From: Vibrio diabolicus
Lineage (GTDB): Bacteria; Pseudomonadota; Gammaproteobacteria; Enterobacterales; Vibrionaceae
Length of the DNA stretch: 64,000 bases
Reading direction: 5' to 3'
NCBI GenBank assembly: GCA_001048675.1
Contig: CCKK01000002.1
Span: 62,001-126,000 of the forward strand
This document shows, piece after piece, positions 44,035 through 52,699 of the stretch. The translations under genes and the position numbers were made by a program. How positions within the stretch are numbered: position 1 is the stretch's first letter; the number at the start of each line of letters is the position of its first letter. The notes below the pieces were generated by a model. That model saw only the letters and a program-made list of their open reading frames with translations, was not told the origin of the DNA and made no database searches.

Positions 44035-45141
44035 ATGTCAACTAACCAACATTACCTAAATATCGAAAATGTAGTGAAGAAATTCGGACAGTTCACTGCA
44101 TTAAAGAAAATCTCGCTAGCGATTGAAAAGGGCGAGTTCGTTTGTTTTCTTGGTCCTTCTGGCTGCGGTAAAACCACTCTGCTACGTGCCATTGCAGGTT
44201 TAGACTTGCCAACGTCTGGTGCGATTTTTCAAAACGGTCAAGAGACCACATTCCTACCACCAGAGAAGCGCGATTTCGGCATCGTATTCCAATCTTACGC
44301 GCTGTTTCCAAACCTAACTGTGCAAGAGAACATTGCGGTGGGTTTGAAGAACCAAGGCATGTCGACTAAAGAAGCGTTAGAGCAGGTGGATTACTGGCTA
44401 GAAACCATTGGTCTTCCAACCTCTGGCGAGAAATTCCCTAACCAACTTTCTGGTGGTCAGCAGCAGCGTGTTGCTTTGGCTCGTGCATTGGCGTTGTCAC
44501 CGGGTCTACTGTTACTTGATGAGCCGCTGTCAGCGCTAGATGCAAAAGTACGTGTTCACTTACGAGACGAGATTTGTAAGCTGCAACGCAAGCTTGGCAT
44601 CACCACCATCATGGTTACGCACGATCAGGATGAAGCGTTGTCGATGGCGGATCGTATCGTGGTAATGAACCATGGTGTGATTGAGCAAGTTGGCACACCT
44701 CAAGAAATCTACCAACAACCAGCAACGCGCTTTGTTGCTGAGTTTGTCGGCAGCATGAACTTTATTGAAACCTCAGTCGCAACGGACTCCCAAGTACGAA
44801 TTGCAGAAACCTTGATGCCAGCACCAAGCTTGACCAATCGTAAGATCCAACGTGGTGACCGCTTCGACCTTGCGGTGCGTCCTGAAAGCATCAAGTTCGT
44901 TGAAAACTACAACAACTCTTTACCTGTGCGAGTTACCGCAACCGAGTTTCTGGGGGCGTTTTTCCGTATTGATTGCGTATTGCAAAACGACAGCTCAACG
45001 AAAACCATCGTAGTGGATGTGCCTGTGGAAACGGTTCAAAAACTCAATATCAAGGCGGGCGATGTACGTTACATCCAGTTTGCTGAAGAAGGGCTGCATG
45101 GTTACGCCGTGCCCTCGGTTGATAAAGCGCTAGCAGCGTAG
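44035..45141 (+). CDS. phnT: 2-aminoethylphosphonate ABC transporter ATP-binding protein
   Basis: 368 residues. ATPase with Walker A GPSGCGKTT, Q-loop FQSYALFPNL, signature LSGGQQQR, Walker B LLLDEPLSALDA and switch His (MVTHDQDEAL), then a C-terminal TOBE regulatory domain. It is of the PotA/Fbp-type, as the PhnT class is. It lies 8 bp before the permease gene. Confidence 0.93.
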   Translation: MSTNQHYLNIENVVKKFGQFTALKKISLAIEKGEFVCFLGPSGCGKTTLLRAIAGLDLPTSGAIFQNGQETTFLPPEKRDFGIVFQSYALFPNLTVQENIAVGLKNQGMSTKEALEQVDYWLETIGLPTSGEKFPNQLSGGQQQRVALARALALSPGLLLLDEPLSALDAKVRVHLRDEICKLQRKLGITTIMVTHDQDEALSMADRIVVMNHGVIEQVGTPQEIYQQPATRFVAEFVGSMNFIETSVATDSQVRIAETLMPAPSLTNRKIQRGDRFDLAVRPESIKFVENYNNSLPVRVTATEFLGAFFRIDCVLQNDSSTKTIVVDVPVETVQKLNIKAGDVRYIQFAEEGLHGYAVPSVDKALAA

Positions 45142-45149
45142 GTGTAAAC

Positions 45150-46874
45150 ATGGATGCGAAGACAATGACGATGAATAGCCTGACCACACAAGACAAAGCA
45201 AAATCCCTACTCGGACGTGTCAGCCGCGACAACCTTGTGTTGTTTGGTTTGCTTGCTGGCTTGTCGACCATGATGGTGCTGTTCATCTTAATGCCGCTTT
45301 GGGCAATGTTGACCAAGAGTGTGCAAAATGCCAATGGCGAATTCGTTGGTTTGGCCAACTTTGCGACGTACTTTTCTTCTTCAAGCTTGTGGGTGTCGGT
45401 GGGAAACACCTTCACTTTGGGCGTGATTGTGACCTCGGTAGTGGGTGTGCTTGCGTTCGGTTATGCCTACGCGCTGACTCGTTCATGCATGCCGTTTAAA
45501 GGTTTGTTCCAAATCCTAGGTACTGCGCCAATTCTTGCGCCTTCGCTGTTACCAGCGATCAGTTTGATCTTCCTTTTCGGTAATCAAGGCATTGCCAAAG
45601 AGATGCTGTTAGGAAACTCGATTTACGGCGTGATTGGTATCTCGATGGGTTTGATTTTCTGGACCTTTCCCCATGCATTGATGATTTTGACTACTTCGCT
45701 GCGTACTTCAGATGCCCGTTTGTATGAAGCTGCCCGTGCACTTAAAACCTCACCAATCAAAACTTTCTTTATGGTGACGTTACCTGCGGCGAAATACGGT
45801 TTGATCAGTACGCTTATCGTCGTCTTTACACTGGTTATCACGGACTTTGGTGTGCCGAAAGTGATTGGGGGCAGCTACAACGTTTTGGCGACTGACATCT
45901 TCAAACAAGTTGTGGGACAGCAAAACTTTGCCATGGGTGCGGTGACCAGCATTATGCTTCTATTCCCTGCGGTAATGGCGTTCGGCGTAGACCGCTGGGT
46001 TCAGAAAAAGCAAAAGAGCTTATTTGACACTCGTTCGGTGCCATATCAGCCAGAGCCTAACAAAGCGCGCGACAGCATTTGTTTGGTTTACTGCAGCATC
46101 ATTTCTATCGCAGTGCTGGCAGTACTTGGTATGGCGGTGTATGGCTCGTTAGTTACGTTCTGGCCTTGGAACAAAGCGCTGACGCTAAACAACTACAACT
46201 TTGCTGAAATGAGCACTTACGGTTGGAGCCCATTCTTCAACTCGCTAACGCTGGCAGGTTGGACAGCGGTTATTGGTACAGCCATCATCTTTGTCGGTGC
46301 GTACTGTATTGAGAAAGGGCGTGCATTTGGTCCAATTCGTCAAGTGATGCAAATGCTTAGCGTCGTGCCAATGGCGGTTCCTGGTATGGTGCTTGGCTTG
46401 GGTTACATCTTTTACTTCAATGATGCGAACAATCCTTTGAACGTGCTTTATGGCACCATGGCATTCTTGGTAATTAACACGGTAGTGCATTACTACACCG
46501 TGGGTCACATGACAGCCCTGACAGCGCTAAAGCAGTTGCCATCGGAGATTGAAGCCACGGCGGCATCGGTGAAGCTTCCTCAATACAAGTTGTTCTTTAA
46601 AGTGACATTACCTGTGTGTTTACCTGCGATTTTGGACATTGCGACTTACTTGTTTGTTAATGCATTGACCACCACTTCTGCGGTAGTATTCCTTTACTCA
46701 ACCGATACGATTCCAGCTTCGGTCTCGATTCTGAATATGGATGATGCAGGTCAAACTGGCGCTGCAGCGGCAATGGCTGTGATGATTATGATGGCTGCCG
46801 CAATTGCGAAGATTGTTCAGATGACTTTGGGTAAATTGTTAGAGAATCGCACACAAGCTTGGCGCAAAAGATAA
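45150..46874 (+). CDS. phnU: 2-aminoethylphosphonate ABC transporter permease (fused two-domain)
   Basis: 574-residue inner-membrane protein with two BPD-type permease halves in one chain, each with about six membrane segments and an EAA loop (first YEAARALKTSPIKTF, second IEATAASVKLPQYKLF). This fused form is the phosphonate PhnU2-type. It pairs with PhnT and PhnS for import of 2-aminoethylphosphonate. Tight spacing with phnT and phnR (9 bp) shows one operon. Confidence 0.9.
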   Translation: MDAKTMTMNSLTTQDKAKSLLGRVSRDNLVLFGLLAGLSTMMVLFILMPLWAMLTKSVQNANGEFVGLANFATYFSSSSLWVSVGNTFTLGVIVTSVVGVLAFGYAYALTRSCMPFKGLFQILGTAPILAPSLLPAISLIFLFGNQGIAKEMLLGNSIYGVIGISMGLIFWTFPHALMILTTSLRTSDARLYEAARALKTSPIKTFFMVTLPAAKYGLISTLIVVFTLVITDFGVPKVIGGSYNVLATDIFKQVVGQQNFAMGAVTSIMLLFPAVMAFGVDRWVQKKQKSLFDTRSVPYQPEPNKARDSICLVYCSIISIAVLAVLGMAVYGSLVTFWPWNKALTLNNYNFAEMSTYGWSPFFNSLTLAGWTAVIGTAIIFVGAYCIEKGRAFGPIRQVMQMLSVVPMAVPGMVLGLGYIFYFNDANNPLNVLYGTMAFLVINTVVHYYTVGHMTALTALKQLPSEIEATAASVKLPQYKLFFKVTLPVCLPAILDIATYLFVNALTTTSAVVFLYSTDTIPASVSILNMDDAGQTGAAAAMAVMIMMAAAIAKIVQMTLGKLLENRTQAWRKR

Positions 46875-46883
46875 GGACACTTC

Positions 46884-47585
46884 GTGCAATACGTAAAAAT
46901 TAAAGATTCGATTGTTGAACAGATTGAAGCGGGCATGCTATCGCCGCGTCAAAAACTGCCAGCAGAGCGTAAGTTGGCGGAGTCGTTCGATACCACACGC
47001 GTCACTCTGCGTGAAGCTTTATCACTGCTAGAAGCAGAAGGTCGAATCTATCGCGAAGATCGCCGAGGTTGGTTTATCTCACCTGAGCCATTGCGTTACG
47101 ACCCAACCCAAACGCTAAACTTCCCGAACATGGCGAAAGCGCAAAATCGCGTGCCAAAAACGGAGTTGGTCGCAGCAAAAGGAACGTTGGCAAACAAACA
47201 GGCAGCACGTTTGCTGGACTTGCAGCCTTTCTCGGACGTGTATCGAGTCGACCGTGTGCGATACCTTGAAGATAGACCTGTGGTATTCGTAACAAACTAC
47301 ATTCGCCCAGAGCTGTTTCCGAACCTACTAGACTACGATTTATCAAATTCACTAACGGACATTTATCGCGAGCACTATGGCGTGACGTATCAAAAGATTC
47401 GCTACCGCATTTCAACCAGCACTTTGTTAGGTGAAATGGCTCAGGCATTGCGCGCGACTTCTGGTACGCCTGCAATGGTGGTTGAACGTATCAACTACAA
47501 CCAACATGGTGAGTTGATTGACTGTGACATCGAATACTGGCGTCATGATGCCATCAGCATCGAGTCTGTCGCAGAGCTGAATTAA
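46884..47585 (+). CDS. phnR: GntR/HutC-family regulator of phosphonate use
   Basis: 233 residues. Winged-helix GntR domain (IKDSIVEQIEAGMLSPRQKLPAERKLAESFDTTRVTLREALSLLEAEG) plus UTRA effector domain (YQKIRYRISTSTLLGEMAQALRATSGTPAMVVERI). HutC-class regulators bind TGGT-N4-ACCA type palindromes, matching the three operators in the locus. Last gene of the import operon, so autoregulation is likely. The ligand would be 2-aminoethylphosphonate or a derivative; this is inference. Confidence 0.88.
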   Translation: MQYVKIKDSIVEQIEAGMLSPRQKLPAERKLAESFDTTRVTLREALSLLEAEGRIYREDRRGWFISPEPLRYDPTQTLNFPNMAKAQNRVPKTELVAAKGTLANKQAARLLDLQPFSDVYRVDRVRYLEDRPVVFVTNYIRPELFPNLLDYDLSNSLTDIYREHYGVTYQKIRYRISTSTLLGEMAQALRATSGTPAMVVERINYNQHGELIDCDIEYWRHDAISIESVAELN

Positions 47586-47716
47586 TCTCTGTTTGCTGGT
47601 CATCTGTCTAGTTGGCGGCGAGCAGTTTATATCTCAAATTCAAAGGCTCCATATTGGGGCCTTTGTTGTACCCAAGCACCATGAGGGTATCTAAATATCA
47701 TAAACAGGAAAACGGA

Positions 47717-48625
47717 ATGGATCTCTTGGCAATAGCACTCGTTGTATTGTCTGCGGTTATGCATGCTGGCTGGAATATTCTTGGTAAAAGCAACGCTGGT
47801 TCAGGGCTCGCGTTTACGATGGCGGCAAGTTTATCTGCTTGCCTTCTGCTCACGCCCTACCTTATTTGGTATCTCTTTAACATTGGCTGGGCGACGTTGC
47901 CCAGCGTGTTTTGGGGAATGCTGTTTATCAGTGGTTTATCTCAAATCGTCTATTTGGTTGGTTTGATCGTGGCCTACAAGCACGCCGATGTGGGAGTTAT
48001 TTATCCGATTGCGAGAGCACTTCCTGTAATGATGGTGGGCGCACTCACCGTCGCCTTAGGTTATGAGTTGAATGCTCAGCAGTGGTTGGGTTTCCTGCTT
48101 ATTACTTTAGGTTGTGTCCTAGTTCCAGTGACCAGCTTTCGTCAAATTACTCTTGGGGAGTACCTGAATGTTGGTGTGTTTTGGGCCTTGATTGCAGCGT
48201 TTGGCACGACGGGTTACTCCGTTGTGGACAAGCAAGCACTGAAACTGCTAACTCAACAAACATCGACCATTCTTAACGACCACTATAGCGCGATTTTTTA
48301 TCTAGGCGTGCAGTTTTGGGTTATGGGAGTACCGGTTTTATTGTGGTGTATTGTTTCGGGGAGTCAGCAAGAACTACAAACCGCTTGGATGATTCGCAAA
48401 AGTGCGAGCATGGCTGGCATCATGATGGCATCCACCTACGGCTTGGTGCTGTTTGCGATGACTATGACTGATAACGTCAGCCTTGTTGTGGCTTTGCGAC
48501 AAATCAGCATTGTATTTGGTTTATTAATGGGCGTGTGGTTGTTGGCTGAAAAATGGTATTTCACGCGAGGCGTCGGGGTGCTGTTGATCCTGAGCGGAAT
48601 CATTATGTCATTGAGCTCTGCTTGA
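47717..48625 (+). CDS. EamA/DMT-family transporter
   Basis: 302-residue inner-membrane protein with about ten hydrophobic segments in two EamA repeats (each with ...YKHADVGVIYPIARALPVMMV type motifs). It exports or imports small metabolites; the substrate cannot be read. The preferred start is 47717 (MDLLAIALVVLSAV; AGGAAAACGGA before it). Upstream ATG sites at 47612 and 47682 lack ribosome signals. It follows phnR by about 130 bp on the same strand, but the phosphonate link is weak. Confidence 0.82.
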   Translation: MDLLAIALVVLSAVMHAGWNILGKSNAGSGLAFTMAASLSACLLLTPYLIWYLFNIGWATLPSVFWGMLFISGLSQIVYLVGLIVAYKHADVGVIYPIARALPVMMVGALTVALGYELNAQQWLGFLLITLGCVLVPVTSFRQITLGEYLNVGVFWALIAAFGTTGYSVVDKQALKLLTQQTSTILNDHYSAIFYLGVQFWVMGVPVLLWCIVSGSQQELQTAWMIRKSASMAGIMMASTYGLVLFAMTMTDNVSLVVALRQISIVFGLLMGVWLLAEKWYFTRGVGVLLILSGIIMSLSSA

Positions 48626-48630
48626 GGTAT

Positions 48631-48657
48631 AAGGCACCGATGTCGATTCGGTGCCTT
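48631..48657. terminator. Weak terminator hairpin
   Basis: AAGGCACCGA / TCGGTGCCTT around TGTCGAT, with no clear T-run on either strand. It lies between convergent genes. Confidence 0.4.
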
Positions 48658-48672
48658 GGCACAGCTAAATTT

Positions 48673-49224
48673 TTAAAATCGCAATTGTGCGCCAAACATC
48701 ACACCGCCAGAATCAAAATCGCTATTCTTGGCGTAGTTGTACTCCAAGTTCAAACCAAAGTGTTTATAGGCCCAAGCGACACCAGCAGCGGCCTCGCCTC
48801 CAAGGCTGGACTCATCATATTCTTTGCTCTGACCATTATTTTTAAATGTATAACTTAACGTGTAGTAAGTGATACCGCCTTTCCCGTAAAGCTCAAAGCC
48901 AGCTCCCAGAGGGTAACTTGCGTAACCGCTGAGTCGAGGTCCGCCATAACTGACATCGGTGATTTCTGTTAAGGGACTGATAAGTACGGAGCCAATGCCG
49001 TTAAATGCGCCCTTATAGCCGGCTTCAATACCAAAGTTGTGATCGAACATGTAACGGTAATATACATCACCAAGGAACATGTCACCTTCATCATGGCTAT
49101 TGTTCACATCGTAACTAACATTACCGTAGCCTAAATTTGCTCCAACAACATGTTGGGTTGGTTGTGCATGAGCCGTTAAGGAAAGTGCGGACAGTAAGCA
49201 TGCAACGGCGTACTTGTAAGACAT
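48673..49224 (-). CDS. Small outer-membrane beta-barrel protein
   Basis: 183 residues with a signal peptide (LLSALSLTAHA). The mature chain shows amphipathic strands (HVVGANLGYGNVSYDV, GITYYTLSYTFKNNG, FGLNLEYNYAKNSD) and ends in Phe, the form of an 8-stranded barrel of the OmpX/OmpA-like group. Function unknown. It is followed on the same strand by a VirK/YbjX-type gene upstream (49277-50185), which is a separate unit. Confidence 0.75.
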   Translation of the reverse strand: MSYKYAVACLLSALSLTAHAQPTQHVVGANLGYGNVSYDVNNSHDEGDMFLGDVYYRYMFDHNFGIEAGYKGAFNGIGSVLISPLTEITDVSYGGPRLSGYASYPLGAGFELYGKGGITYYTLSYTFKNNGQSKEYDESSLGGEAAAGVAWAYKHFGLNLEYNYAKNSDFDSGGVMFGAQLRF

Positions 49225-49276
49225 AAAAACTCCGAATCATAAAATGAAAAAACAAAACGTTATGTGGTGCGTTGGG

Positions 49277-50185
49277 TTAACGTAGCCTTGTCATGAACTC
49301 CGCTTTGGTATTGTCTAACCATTCGTAACGACGTCGATACATCGAACGCTTAGAACGCGACATGCCTTCGATATCACGACGCGGGGCATTCACATCGAGT
49401 GAGTAGAAATGACGGTTGTATTCGGTGCCGCCCAACTCTTGCCAGAGTGCATCGTAATTCGTTTTGATTCGTCCTTTACTGTAGCGTCGTGCAGCATAAG
49501 TATGGGATTGTGTTTTTACCGCTAGAATCGTATTCACTTCCCAAATTTGCGCGAGTAAAGTGAGCAAACTCACCATCAAGCTTTTTGGTCTTTGCCCGTA
49601 AAGCTTACGAGTTAACTTTTTAATTTTCGCGTTGTTCTCTTCACTGCTGCGTGGCCCTTGCAAGCCGCCAATCATAATGCTGCGTCCAGACTCTATGTGG
49701 CCGAGAGTAAATGAGAGCGTATAGAAGTTGCCATCCTCCGCGCTGTGTAGCACTAGGCTCATGTCGCCTTCTTTTTGGTAACGCGCTTCGTACACCAATC
49801 GCACAGAGTACAATGTCTCGTCGATTTCAAATGATGTTAATGTTAAGCCAGTTGAATCGGTATAGATCTCTTCAATGGTCTGTTTAGAAAACAGCTCTGA
49901 AATGATTTTGTAGTGATCAACCACTAGGTTTGAACGATCGAACGCTGAGTTATTTTTGATGATGTAGGGACGAAACGGTTTTTCTAAAAATCGGTGCGTA
50001 CGTGCACAAAGCATCTCTAGCAATGACGATTCAATATTATCTGACAGGTGCTTAAACGCTCGTTTGTAGTAAAGTGCGCGCAAGATGAACTTAGCTCTGT
50101 AGGTCCAAATTGGCTTATAGACATCAGCATAATCATCTGAGTAAATTGATTTGCTGTGGTAAAAAATGGATTTGTTCGCGGTCAT
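49277..50185 (-). CDS. VirK/YbjX-family protein (DUF535)
   Basis: 302 residues, cytoplasmic, of the DUF535 family (VirK of Shigella, YbjX of E. coli). The typical blocks are LVYEARYQKEGDMSLVLHS and FTLGHIESGRSIMIGGLQGP, then ARRYSKGRIKTNYDALWQELGG. Members contribute to envelope stress or virulence-factor localisation, but the biochemical role is not established. I prefer the ATG at 50185 (GGAG 7 nt upstream) over GTG at 50191. Confidence 0.85.
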   Translation of the reverse strand: MTANKSIFYHSKSIYSDDYADVYKPIWTYRAKFILRALYYKRAFKHLSDNIESSLLEMLCARTHRFLEKPFRPYIIKNNSAFDRSNLVVDHYKIISELFSKQTIEEIYTDSTGLTLTSFEIDETLYSVRLVYEARYQKEGDMSLVLHSAEDGNFYTLSFTLGHIESGRSIMIGGLQGPRSSEENNAKIKKLTRKLYGQRPKSLMVSLLTLLAQIWEVNTILAVKTQSHTYAARRYSKGRIKTNYDALWQELGGTEYNRHFYSLDVNAPRRDIEGMSRSKRSMYRRRYEWLDNTKAEFMTRLR

Positions 50186-50609
50186 TTTCACTCCAGATTA
50201 ACGTGTGCTCAACAGCCACAATTAAGAACCGACGGACGAGCAGCGAAGAACCCGAAAAAGGGGGAAATGCAAAGCACTACTAAAAGGGGAGGTTTTGCTG
50301 TGCCCGACGTTTATATAAGGTTTTGAACACTGTTCTTTTGTTGGGATTCTAAGAGAAAATTGACCTTAGGTATTGTATGGGTTGGTAAGGAAATGTCAGT
50401 TTGGAAGCCACTTTGAACGTTGTGATTACGAGGTAGAAAAATGCTCGTGTTGGCAGAGTATGATGCCGTGTTGCTAAGTTAAAGTGAAATGAGTTGAACA
50501 AGAATTGAACGTTATTTGAAATTATTTTGACGTGTTTCTGGTCTTTATACGTACCTTATAAATATCGAGCCAATTTAGGCCCGATATAAAGGTAAGTAAG
50601 GAGAGGTTT
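50186..50609 (+). other. Intergenic region before the DUF3316-like gene
   Basis: About 420 bp without a gene. TTGACG (50528) is a possible -35, and a near-perfect hairpin ATATCG...CGATAT with inner GCC/GGC (50562-50587) lies in the leader before the ribosome site. Otherwise nothing seen. Confidence 0.4.
50562..50587 (+). promoter_or_regulatory. Leader hairpin or operator before the DUF3316-like gene
   Basis: ATATCG-A-GCC-AATTTA-GGC-C-CGATAT is a fully symmetric stem with only single-base gaps, 22 bp before the start codon. It could be a stem-loop in the mRNA leader or a DNA palindrome. Confidence 0.4.
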
Positions 50610-50969
50610 ATGAAACGCTTAATGACTTTAGCAAGTATGATTGCTCTGACTGCTGCACCTTCTGTTGTTTTTGCTGGTGGCTATCAGTGGACAAACGATA
50701 CCGAAACGATCCATGGTGATGTTATGGATAGCAAACAAGCGGCTTATGAAATGGGTCGTGACATGATTCAGAACTATCAAAGCAAATCACCAGGTCAGCT
50801 TCGTGACGAGTTTACAAGCCTTACAGAGTATGTTGATCGCCAGTCGTTTTCTATCACCGACTCAAAAGTCATGGTGAATGAGTTCTTGCAAAGTGACGGG
50901 CAAGTTGTATACCAGCCTATTCTCAATGTTCAATACGAGTACCGCATGCGTGAAACCGGTAAATACTAA
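50610..50969 (+). CDS. Small secreted protein, DUF3316-like
   Basis: 119 residues with a signal peptide (MKRLMTLASMIALTAAPSVVFA). The mature part is acidic and helical (DSKQAAYEMGRDMIQNYQSK) and ends in beta-strands (VVYQPILNVQYEYRM). I recall this layout as DUF3316, found in Vibrio envelopes, some members of which are induced by stress. Function unknown. Confidence 0.7.
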   Translation: MKRLMTLASMIALTAAPSVVFAGGYQWTNDTETIHGDVMDSKQAAYEMGRDMIQNYQSKSPGQLRDEFTSLTEYVDRQSFSITDSKVMVNEFLQSDGQVVYQPILNVQYEYRMRETGKY

Positions 50970-51020
50970 CCAGTAAGACGGTCTCGATTTTCCGATAATT
51001 TATATCCTTGCTGTTTGTTT

Positions 51021-51045
51021 TGGGGAGCGCTGCTCCCCATTTTTG
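51021..51045 (+). terminator. Rho-independent terminator
   Basis: TGGGGAGC / GCTGCTCCCCA-type stem (TGGGGAGCGCTGCTCCCCA) followed by TTTTTG. Confidence 0.85.
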
Positions 51046-51185
51046 TATTCATTGATAGCAGAAATTTCCACTCTCTCAGCGCAACATTTGCTATCGCTCA
51101 GCGTTAGATATTCTTGCTCGTTGATTGTGTTCATCGTTTGTAAAGTGTTTACAGAAACGATGCAACGCACTAACAAGGATATCCG

Positions 51186-52586
51186 ATGACACATAGTTCA
51201 TACTGGTTCAAACAGGCAATTGAAGCTGAGCAACCAGAAATGCCGCAACCATTACATCAAAATATTGATACCGATGTTGCTATTGTCGGTGGTGGCTACA
51301 CCGGACTTTGGACAGCGATTATGATTAAGCAGCAATCTCCTGAAAAACAGGTGGTTGTTATCGAAAAGGGCTTGTGTGGCAGTGGGGCATCTGGCGCGAA
51401 TGGCGGCTGTATGCTGACATGGTCTACCAAGTTCCCGACGTTGAAACGGTTATTCGGTGAAGAACATGCTGTTTGGTTGGTAAAAGAGTCGGAACAAGTG
51501 GTGTTGGAGATTGACGCATTTTGCAAGCAACATGGGATTGATGCACAGCTATCACTCAACGGTGTTTATTATACGGCGACAAACCGAGCGCAAGCTGGAG
51601 GAATGCAACCAGTTGTCGGCGAGTTACAACGGCTAGATGTGAACAGTTGGCGTCGTTGCTCGGTGGAGGAACTGTGTGCTAATGCGGGTTCACCTCGCCA
51701 TATTGAAGGCTACCACTCTCCGGTTGCTGCTAACGTACAACCCGCCTTACTTGCGCGAGGGTTACGCCGTATTGCTATTGATCTGGGTGTAGAAGTTTAT
51801 GAGAACACGCCAATGACGCGTCTAGATTATGGAAAACCTGCCACCGTCTGTACACCTAAAGGAAACATTCAAGCGCAGCAGGTGGTGTTGGCATTAAATG
51901 CATGGATGGTGGAGCAGTTTAAACAGTTCAAAAACAGTATCGTGGTGGTCTCTTCCGACATGGTGATCACCAAGCCGCTTGGTGATACGTTGTCTCAATC
52001 TGGTTGGCAAGCGGGTTCGAGTGTGTTGGACTCACGCATCTTCGTACATTATTACCGAGATACGCCAGATGGCCGTTTGATGCTAGGTAAAGGCGGTAAT
52101 CAGTTCTCTTTCAACAACCAAGTTGACGCGATGTTTAACAAGCCGACGCGTTATCAAACGCTACTAAAAAAATCATTCGACAACCTTTTTCCTCGCTTAA
52201 AAGGGGCTGAATTTGAGTACTCTTGGACTGGCGGTTCGGATCGCTCCGTAACTGGTTTTCCTTTCTTTGGCCAATTGGATAAGCAAAGCAATGTCTTTTA
52301 CGGATTTGGTTACTCAGGTAACGGCGTTGCCCAAACTAGAATGGGTGGAAAGATTTTATCGTCGTTGGTGTTAGGAATAGATAACGAATGGACGCGAAGT
52401 GGTTTAGCGCAAGGACCGCTTGGGTATTTTCCACCAGAACCAATACGTTGGCTGGGAGCAATGATGGTACGAAATGCTGTTCGCCGAAAAGAGGAAGCGG
52501 AAGATAATGAGAAACGTCCGTTTGTTTGGGATAAATGGCTAGCGAAACTCGCAGGACCAGCAGGCAAAGCGGATAAGCTCGACTAA
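51186..52586 (+). CDS. FAD-dependent oxidoreductase, aminophosphonate-oxidase-like (DAO family)
   Basis: 466-residue flavoprotein. FAD motif VAIVGGGYTGLWTAIMI near residue 35, then IEKGLCGSGASGANGG, and the C-terminal SWTGGSDRSVTGFPFFG and YSGNGVAQTRMGGK typical of glycine-oxidase-like enzymes. The N-terminal SYWFKQAIEAEQP and the GLWTA...CGSGASG pattern match what I recall as the putative aminophosphonate oxidoreductase class (TIGR03329 type). The phn cluster lies 3.6 kb upstream, separated by unrelated genes. The substrate, perhaps an N-alkylated aminophosphonate or amine, is inferred. Confidence 0.78.
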   Translation: MTHSSYWFKQAIEAEQPEMPQPLHQNIDTDVAIVGGGYTGLWTAIMIKQQSPEKQVVVIEKGLCGSGASGANGGCMLTWSTKFPTLKRLFGEEHAVWLVKESEQVVLEIDAFCKQHGIDAQLSLNGVYYTATNRAQAGGMQPVVGELQRLDVNSWRRCSVEELCANAGSPRHIEGYHSPVAANVQPALLARGLRRIAIDLGVEVYENTPMTRLDYGKPATVCTPKGNIQAQQVVLALNAWMVEQFKQFKNSIVVVSSDMVITKPLGDTLSQSGWQAGSSVLDSRIFVHYYRDTPDGRLMLGKGGNQFSFNNQVDAMFNKPTRYQTLLKKSFDNLFPRLKGAEFEYSWTGGSDRSVTGFPFFGQLDKQSNVFYGFGYSGNGVAQTRMGGKILSSLVLGIDNEWTRSGLAQGPLGYFPPEPIRWLGAMMVRNAVRRKEEAEDNEKRPFVWDKWLAKLAGPAGKADKLD

Positions 52587-52699
52587 ACTGAAGACTTTAG
52601 CCACAAACGAGACAGTTTGCAGTGAAAGTCATTGGGGGGCGATGTAGCCTTGTGTTAGCCTCTGTCTTTCAAGCTCAGATTTAAAAGGTGAGTAATATA

